Source: Calditrichota bacterium (GTDB taxonomy: Bacteria > Calditrichota > Calditrichia > RBG-13-44-9). From it: DNA of 18,530 bases. A program made the position numbers and the translations under genes. The notes under the pieces were generated by a model, which saw only the letters and a list, made by a program, of their open reading frames with translations, had not been told where the DNA came from and ran no database searches. Positions 13,643-18,530 of the stretch are shown piece after piece (the first letter of the stretch is position 1; each line of letters opens with the position of its first letter). Location: the NCBI GenBank assembly GCA_024276455.1, contig JAJRXE010000194.1:1-18530 (forward strand). The letters run 5' to 3'.

Positions 13643-15019
13643 ATGAGACCGGTTATTTTTTTCTATATAGGACTGATTATCGTTACGGCGCTGGTCGCGC
13701 AGGCGGAACTATCGTTCAAGCAATTGGACCGGTTAATTGTGTCCATTCGGGAAAATCGGGGAGATGTCATCTTTGCCGACGAGTTTTATCAGTACAAAGA
13801 TGAAGTGGAGAAGTTACGGGACGAATTAGCCGCCCGGGGATTGACCCCGGATTTGCGTGAGAAAGCTCAGAAGTTATTCACTGAACTGCGGAAGTTGTCG
13901 GAGCAATCGAAAGAAGCGCTGCCGTTTTTCGTGCGGGTGCTCTCGGTGAGGGATCTGGCCCTTCTGGATGGAGCGGAGGATTTTGCTTCGGAATACTTCC
14001 AGAACGGCGAGGAGCAATTGCGCGAGGCGGCCCGTTTGTTTCGCCGCCACAAAACCGGTCAGTTAAAAAAGCCCCTGGAAGCGGCGATCCGCTACTACAA
14101 ACTGGCGCAGTTCGAAGCCCTTCGTAATAAATTGCTTTCCGAAGTGCGCATTCTGATTCAGGAATCCCGGGACCTGGGAGCGGAAAAGTTGGTTCCCAAA
14201 ACCTTTCGCCGGGTGCAGCGGCTTTACTCCGAGGTGGAAAAAATCCTGCAGAAAAAACAGTACAACGCCAGCGATTTGCAGGAGAAAGCCGATCGGTTAG
14301 CCGAGGAGAGTCAACACCTGCTGTATCTGGCGCAAATTGCCCGGCAGGTGGACCGCGACCCAACCGCCCTGGAGAACTGGATTCTGCAGCTTGAAGAGAG
14401 TATTCGTCAGCTGGACGACCTGTTGGAGATTCAACCTCAGTTTTCGCAGGGAATCCCCGAAGCGCTGCAGACCGTTCGCCAGGCTCTGGAAAAACAGGCG
14501 GAAGAGAACCGGGACCTGCGCGACGAAAACACCCAGCTGCGGGATTCTTTAAACGTTTTACAGCGGCGGATTCTGGATTTGCAAAATCGGCTGGCCGTAA
14601 AGAAAAATTGGGAGCAAATTATTGCCCGCATGCGAACGGAATTGAAAGACACCGGCGCCCGGGTGGTGGACCGCGGCCAGACGGTTGTCATCCGGGTAAA
14701 CGGACTTCAGTTTGCGCCCGGACGCTACGATATTCCCCAGAAATATTACTCGCTGCTGGAAAAAGTGGCGCGTGCCCTGCAATATTGCTCCGGACAATCG
14801 ATTCACCTTTTCCTGAAACAAAAGGCGGGGGGAAATCCCCAGTACGCCCGCGAGCTGGCCCAGCAGCGTGCCCTGACGGTGGGGTTGTTCCTCCAAAGCG
14901 AAGCCTACATTCCCGACGATCAATTCACGGTGGAAGGCATGCCTTCGCCGGATGTTCCGGACGAAGGCCACGTTATTCTGGAGTTGGTGATCTCAAAAAA
15001 CCATTTGCTGGAATATTGA
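13643..15019 (+). CDS. Exported coiled-coil protein with degenerate OmpA-like C-terminus
   Basis: 458 residues. Signal peptide VIFFYIGLIIVTALVAQA (about 4-21, AQA cleavage site), then an almost wholly helical, Arg/Glu/Gln-rich body. A predicted coiled coil lies at about 265-335 (EKQAEENRDLRDENTQLRDS and on). The last roughly 110 residues follow the OmpA/MotB peptidoglycan-binding pattern (FAPGRYDIPQKYYSLLEKVARAL ... ELAQQRALTVGLFL). The Arg of the RA motif is kept, but the Asp of HTD and the Asn before LS are not, so peptidoglycan binding is doubtful. Start chosen at the ATG with GAGGAG (13634-13639) and an immediate signal peptide; the frame is open to a TTG at 13604, which would place charged residues before the signal. 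It ends 28 nt before hypC. Role unknown, probably envelope-associated. Confidence 0.78.
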   Translation: MRPVIFFYIGLIIVTALVAQAELSFKQLDRLIVSIRENRGDVIFADEFYQYKDEVEKLRDELAARGLTPDLREKAQKLFTELRKLSEQSKEALPFFVRVLSVRDLALLDGAEDFASEYFQNGEEQLREAARLFRRHKTGQLKKPLEAAIRYYKLAQFEALRNKLLSEVRILIQESRDLGAEKLVPKTFRRVQRLYSEVEKILQKKQYNASDLQEKADRLAEESQHLLYLAQIARQVDRDPTALENWILQLEESIRQLDDLLEIQPQFSQGIPEALQTVRQALEKQAEENRDLRDENTQLRDSLNVLQRRILDLQNRLAVKKNWEQIIARMRTELKDTGARVVDRGQTVVIRVNGLQFAPGRYDIPQKYYSLLEKVARALQYCSGQSIHLFLKQKAGGNPQYARELAQQRALTVGLFLQSEAYIPDDQFTVEGMPSPDVPDEGHVILELVISKNHLLEY

Positions 15020-15047
15020 AACGTAACGATAGAGGGGGAAATTGCCT

Positions 15048-15311
15048 ATGTGTTTAGCGGTTCCCATGAAGTTGATTAAACGCGAGGGGTTAAAAGGGGT
15101 GGTTGAATTGGGTGGGGTGGAGCGCGAAGTCAGTTTGATGATGATGCCCGACGCCCGCGAAGGGGAGTATCTGATCGTTCACGCCGGGTTTGCCATCCAG
15201 CGTTTGGATGAGGAAGAAGCCCGCCGCACCCTGGAATTGTTTAAACAAATGGGGGAAGACCTCCCGGAAGACCTCGATTTTAGCACGCCTTCGGACGACG
15301 ACAACACATAA
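15048..15311 (+). CDS. hypC: Hydrogenase maturation chaperone HypC
   Basis: Small chaperone that carries the Fe(CN)2CO unit with HypD and delivers it to the [NiFe]-hydrogenase large subunit. The N-terminus MCLAVPMK is diagnostic: Cys2 is the essential ligand and must be exposed after Met removal. This fixes the start at 15048 rather than the in-frame TTG at 15042. AGAGGGGGAA (15031-15040) precedes it. The beta-barrel core continues as VELGGVEREVSL and EGEYLIVHAGFAIQRLDEEEA. An acidic tail (EDLPEDLDF...DDD) closes the 87 residues. It is followed after 14 nt by hypF. Confidence 0.95.
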   Translation: MCLAVPMKLIKREGLKGVVELGGVEREVSLMMMPDAREGEYLIVHAGFAIQRLDEEEARRTLELFKQMGEDLPEDLDFSTPSDDDNT

Positions 15312-15325
15312 TTGGGTGGAATGAA

Positions 15326-17644
15326 TTGACCGCGAAAGTCCGGAAAAGAAGACGTTTCCAGATTCAGGGAATCGTTCATGGGGTGGGGTTTCGCCCGTTT
15401 GTTTTTAATCTGGCCCACCGCTGGAAGCTGGGCGGCTGGGTGTTGAACGATTCGTTTGGCGTGGTGATTGAGGCGGAGGGAAGCGCCGACGCCCTGGATG
15501 GTTTCGAGGAAGCCCTCCGAACCCGCCCACCGGTGCTGGCTCAGATTGTTTCCCTGGAGGTGCAGGAAATTCCCCCCCGGCAGGAAACCCGCTTCCACAT
15601 TCGCGAAAGCACCCGCCAGGCGCGGAAGTTTACCCTCATTTCTCCCGACATCTCCGTGTGCGACGACTGCCGGCAGGAGCTCTTCGACCCTGCCGACCGC
15701 CGCTTCCGCTACCCTTTCATTAACTGCACCAACTGCGGACCGCGCTACTCCATTATTCGCGACATTCCCTACGACCGCCCGAACACCACCATGGCTTCTT
15801 TTCCCATGTGCGAAGATTGTCGGCGGGAGTACGAAGATCCTCACAACCGTCGTTTTCACGCCCAGCCTAATGCCTGTCCGCGCTGCGGACCCCGGGTCTG
15901 GTTGGTGGATGCCCGGCGGCAACGGGTGCCGGGCGACCCGATTGAGGAGACGATTGCTCGCCTGAAGGAAGGGCACATCGTGGCCATTAAGGGGCTGGGT
16001 GGGTTTCATCTGGCCGTGGACGCCACCAATCAGGCGGCGGTGGAACGGTTGCGCCGGCGCAAGCACCGCTACGAAAAGCCCCTGGCTTTAATGAGCGATT
16101 CACTGCAAAAAATTGCTGCTTTTGCTCATCTGAACGACGCGGAGCGGGAAATTCTGACCTCGCCCCAGCGCCCGATTTGTCTGCTTCCCAAACGACATCC
16201 CAATCCCATTGCGCCGGCCGTTTCTCCGGACAACCACTATTTCGGCGTCATGCTGCCTTACACGCCGTTACACTACCTGTTGCTGCGGGAAGGAGATTTT
16301 CTGGCCCTGGTGATGACCAGCGGGAATATCAGCGAATCGCCCATCATTGCCGACAACGAAGCGATTTTCCGGCAGTTGGGGGAAGTGGGGGACTTCTTTC
16401 TGCTTCACGATCGCGATATTTACCAGCGCATTGACGATTCGGTGGTGCGTCTGGTGGACGGGCGGATTTCCTACATCCGGCGGGCGCGCGGTTTTGTCCC
16501 TCTGCCGGTTATGGTGAAGAAGGAGCTTCCCTCTGTTCTGGCCGTGGGCGGCGAGCTGAAAAACACTATTTGCCTGAACAAGGGCAGGTTTTTCTTCCTC
16601 AGCCAGCATCTGGGCGATTTGAAAAATCTGGAAACGCTGGAATTCTTTGAGCAGAGCATTGTTCACCTGCAGAAAATTCTGGAAATTCATCCCCGGGCAA
16701 TCGCCCACGATTTGCACCCGGATTACCTTTCCACCCGCTGGGCGCAGGAACAGTCGCTGGAGTTGATCGGCATTCAACACCACCACGCTCACATTGCCGC
16801 CTGCATGGCGGAAAAAGGGCTCACCGGCGAGGTTATCGGGTTTTCCTTCGATGGCACCGGTTACGGTCCAGACGGCACTGTGTGGGGCGGCGAGGTGCTG
16901 ATTGCCAGCGAGATGGATTACCGCCGGGTGGCCTATTTCGACCGGGTGGCGCTTCCGGGCGGCGACAGGGCGGTGTACGAGCCCTGGCGGATGGCGGTGG
17001 CTTACAGTTGTGAGAGCGGTCTTCCCCTGGAAGCACCTCGTTACTTTCCGGACGTGCGCGCGGAGGAAGCCCGACTGGTCGAGATTGCCCTGGAGCGGAA
17101 CCTGAACGCCCCTCTCACCAGCAGTTGCGGCCGATTGTTCGATGCCGTGGCGGCGCTGGTGGGACTGCGGCACCGGGTGGGATACGAGGGGCAGGCGGCC
17201 ATGCAGCTGGAGGCGTCCATTCGCCCCGAACACCGTCGGGACAACCGCTTTTACCCCTTCGCCTTGCGCGAACAAACCGGCGGCTGGGTGCTGGATTGGC
17301 GTCCCTTGTTTGCAGCCCTGTTTCGTGACCTGAAAGCGGGCGTCGATCCCGGAGAGGTGAGCTGGAGGTTCCATTTCGGACTGGTCAAAATATTGCTGAC
17401 GCTGGCTCATACAATTCGAGAGCAGTTCCGTTTGCAGCGAGTGGTCTTGAGCGGCGGATGTTTTCAAAACAAAATCTTAACCGAAACCCTGTCCCGGCAT
17501 TTGCGGGAGGCCGGATTCGAGGTGTATTACCACACGGCGGTACCGCCCAACGACGGGGGAATTGCGCTGGGGCAGGCTTACATTGCAAGTCAACGCATAA
17601 AACAGGGGTACCAGGGTCATGAAATATCTGGAAGAATTTCGTAA
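15326..17644 (+). CDS. hypF: Carbamoyltransferase HypF, [NiFe]-hydrogenase maturation
   Basis: Makes the cyanide precursor: it uses carbamoyl phosphate and ATP to carbamoylate the C-terminal Cys of HypE. Domains in order: acylphosphatase (about residues 8-95) with catalytic Arg23 and Asn41 in GIVHGVGFRPF and VLNDS; four zinc-finger pairs C-x2-C-x18-C-x2-C-x24-C-x2-C-x18-C-x2-C exactly as in the family (about 112-190); a YrdC-like domain from KGLGGFHLAVDA (222); and a Kae1-like domain with HHHAH (485-489), FSFDGTGYGPDG and LSGGCFQNKIL near the end. The 772 residues are normal. Start is a TTG with GGTGGA 5 nt upstream; no ATG or GTG is available before the acylphosphatase core, and ATG 15321 hits a stop at once. 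It overlaps hypD by 26 nt. Confidence 0.95.
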   Translation: MTAKVRKRRRFQIQGIVHGVGFRPFVFNLAHRWKLGGWVLNDSFGVVIEAEGSADALDGFEEALRTRPPVLAQIVSLEVQEIPPRQETRFHIRESTRQARKFTLISPDISVCDDCRQELFDPADRRFRYPFINCTNCGPRYSIIRDIPYDRPNTTMASFPMCEDCRREYEDPHNRRFHAQPNACPRCGPRVWLVDARRQRVPGDPIEETIARLKEGHIVAIKGLGGFHLAVDATNQAAVERLRRRKHRYEKPLALMSDSLQKIAAFAHLNDAEREILTSPQRPICLLPKRHPNPIAPAVSPDNHYFGVMLPYTPLHYLLLREGDFLALVMTSGNISESPIIADNEAIFRQLGEVGDFFLLHDRDIYQRIDDSVVRLVDGRISYIRRARGFVPLPVMVKKELPSVLAVGGELKNTICLNKGRFFFLSQHLGDLKNLETLEFFEQSIVHLQKILEIHPRAIAHDLHPDYLSTRWAQEQSLELIGIQHHHAHIAACMAEKGLTGEVIGFSFDGTGYGPDGTVWGGEVLIASEMDYRRVAYFDRVALPGGDRAVYEPWRMAVAYSCESGLPLEAPRYFPDVRAEEARLVEIALERNLNAPLTSSCGRLFDAVAALVGLRHRVGYEGQAAMQLEASIRPEHRRDNRFYPFALREQTGGWVLDWRPLFAALFRDLKAGVDPGEVSWRFHFGLVKILLTLAHTIREQFRLQRVVLSGGCFQNKILTETLSRHLREAGFEVYYHTAVPPNDGGIALGQAYIASQRIKQGYQGHEISGRIS

Positions 17645-18530
17645 TAAAGCCCTTGCCCGGACGCTGTTTCGACGCATCGAAGAAATAGCGGCCGGTCTGG
17701 AAGCGGTGAAATTCATGGAAGTGTGCGGCACCCACACCATGGCGATTGCCCGGTTTGGGATTCGCCGCCTCCTGCCGCCTCAGGTGGAGCTAATCTCCGG
17801 ACCGGGCTGTCCGGTCTGTGTCACGCCCAACCATTACCTGGATCATGCCATTGCCCTGGCGCGCTTGCCCAACCTGATCATTACCACCTTTGGCGACATG
17901 ATGCGGGTTCCCGGTTCTACCAGCAGTCTGGAGCGGGAAAAAGCCGCCGGGCACGACATCCGGGTGGTGTACTCCACCATGGATGCCCTCCAGATTGCCC
18001 GTGAAAACCCGGAGAAAGAGGTAGTGTTTTTGGGGGTGGGGTTCGAAACCACCGCGCCGACCATCGCCGCCTCTATCGTGATGGCCAAAGAAGAGGGGCT
18101 GGCAAACTTTTCGGTGCTCTGTGCGCACAAGACCATGCCAAAGCCCATGGAAGTGTTGGCGTCCGGCAACGAGGTGCGGCTGGACGGTTTCATTTGTCCG
18201 GCCCATGTGACGGCCATTATCGGGGCCAAAAGCTACCAGTTTCTGGCGGAAAAGTACGGCAAAGCCTGCGCGGTGGCGGGATTTGAGCCGCTGGACATTT
18301 TGCAGGGAATTCTGTTGTTGCTTCAGCAGGTTAAAGAAAAACGTCCCCGGGTGGACAACGAATACAGTCGGGTGGCCACCTGGGAAGGAAACCGGGAGGC
18401 CCAGCGGTTGCTGGCGCAGGTGTTCGAGCCAGGCGATGCGGAATGGCGCGGCATCGGGGTGATTCCCGGGAGCGGGTTGAACATCCGGGAACCCTTCCGC
18501 CGCTACGATGCCGCCCTGAAGTTTGAAGTA
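17619..18530 (+). CDS. hypD: Hydrogenase maturation protein HypD, 3' end beyond the window
   Basis: Redox-active Fe-S protein that, with HypC, holds the iron while CN and CO ligands are attached. The frame is open from ATG 17619 to the last base (304 residues, out of roughly 360-380 usual). Seen: MEVCGTHTMAIARFGI (Cys36), SGPGCPVCVTP (Cys64, Cys67, the redox CxxC), TTFGDMMRVPGS, GVGFETTAPT, CAHKTMPKPM, GFICPAHVTAIIG and VAGFEPLDILQGI. The C-terminal Cys cluster that binds [4Fe-4S] lies beyond the window. The start overlaps the hypF end by 26 nt, with CAGGG as a weak Shine-Dalgarno, so translation is probably coupled. hypE would be expected next. Confidence 0.95.
   Translation, partial: MKYLEEFRNKALARTLFRRIEEIAAGLEAVKFMEVCGTHTMAIARFGIRRLLPPQVELISGPGCPVCVTPNHYLDHAIALARLPNLIITTFGDMMRVPGSTSSLEREKAAGHDIRVVYSTMDALQIARENPEKEVVFLGVGFETTAPTIAASIVMAKEEGLANFSVLCAHKTMPKPMEVLASGNEVRLDGFICPAHVTAIIGAKSYQFLAEKYGKACAVAGFEPLDILQGILLLLQQVKEKRPRVDNEYSRVATWEGNREAQRLLAQVFEPGDAEWRGIGVIPGSGLNIREPFRRYDAALKFEV

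Noticed and set aside
15042..15047. TTG two codons upstream of the hypC ATG
   Set aside because: HypC needs Cys at position 2, which only the ATG at 15048 gives.
16268..17467. 399-residue open frame on the - strand
   Set aside because: It lies wholly inside hypF, antisense, with no Shine-Dalgarno or recognisable domain; hypF is intact with all family motifs.
1..18530. CRISPR arrays, insertion sequences, prophage or toxin-antitoxin genes
   Set aside because: No regularly spaced repeats, transposase, integrase, phage structural or toxin-like frame was seen on either strand.

Overview
All protein genes and the single tRNA read on the + strand. The sequence is moderately GC-rich and densely coded, with AT-rich promoters. 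A secreted protein ends in a type IX secretion (T9SS) sorting domain of the NYPNPFNP type. That domain, a K+-dependent membrane pyrophosphatase, a YbbR-like protein and a hydrogenase maturation cluster point to the FCB superphylum (Calditrichota, KSB1 or Ignavibacteria-like). This placement is an inference from the sequence alone.

Layout. (1) 1-1987: membrane pyrophosphatase, cut at its N-terminus by the window edge. (2) 2084-3440: ribosomal operon rpsF-rpsR-rplI, preceded by a hairpin leader that may be an S6:S18 autoregulatory site and closed by a terminator. (3) 3590-3751: tRNA-Lys(TTT) with its own consensus promoter and terminator. (4) 3755-6119: a palindrome-rich, AT-rich region with a sigma-54-like promoter, then a 690-residue T9SS-exported beta-rich protein and a strong terminator. 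(5) 6146-6577: an ArsR-family repressor with a CxC motif and a palindromic operator over its own -10 box. (6) 6592-10519: priA, an unrecognised exported protein with a BlaI-like winged-helix C-terminus, and a stand-alone DUF123 (GIY-YIG-like) protein. (7) 10583-13244: mutM, SAM hydroxide adenosyltransferase and a YbbR-like protein, tightly coupled. (8) 13245-13603: no protein gene, but several inverted repeats that could fold into a structured RNA. (9) 13643-15019: exported coiled-coil protein with a degenerate OmpA-like C-terminus. (10) 15048-18530: hypC-hypF-hypD, maturation genes for [NiFe]-hydrogenase, running off the end.

How the genes fit together. Most of the window is housekeeping: translation, DNA repair and restart, and ion-motive energy conservation. 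The hyp genes supply the Fe(CN)2CO ligand machinery: HypF makes the thiocarbamate, and HypC with HypD carries and reduces the iron centre. The least explained parts are the BlaI-like exported protein, the structured 13.2-13.5 kb gap, the sigma-54-like control region of the secreted protein and the degenerate OmpA-like protein. I see no CRISPR array, transposase, phage gene or defence system.
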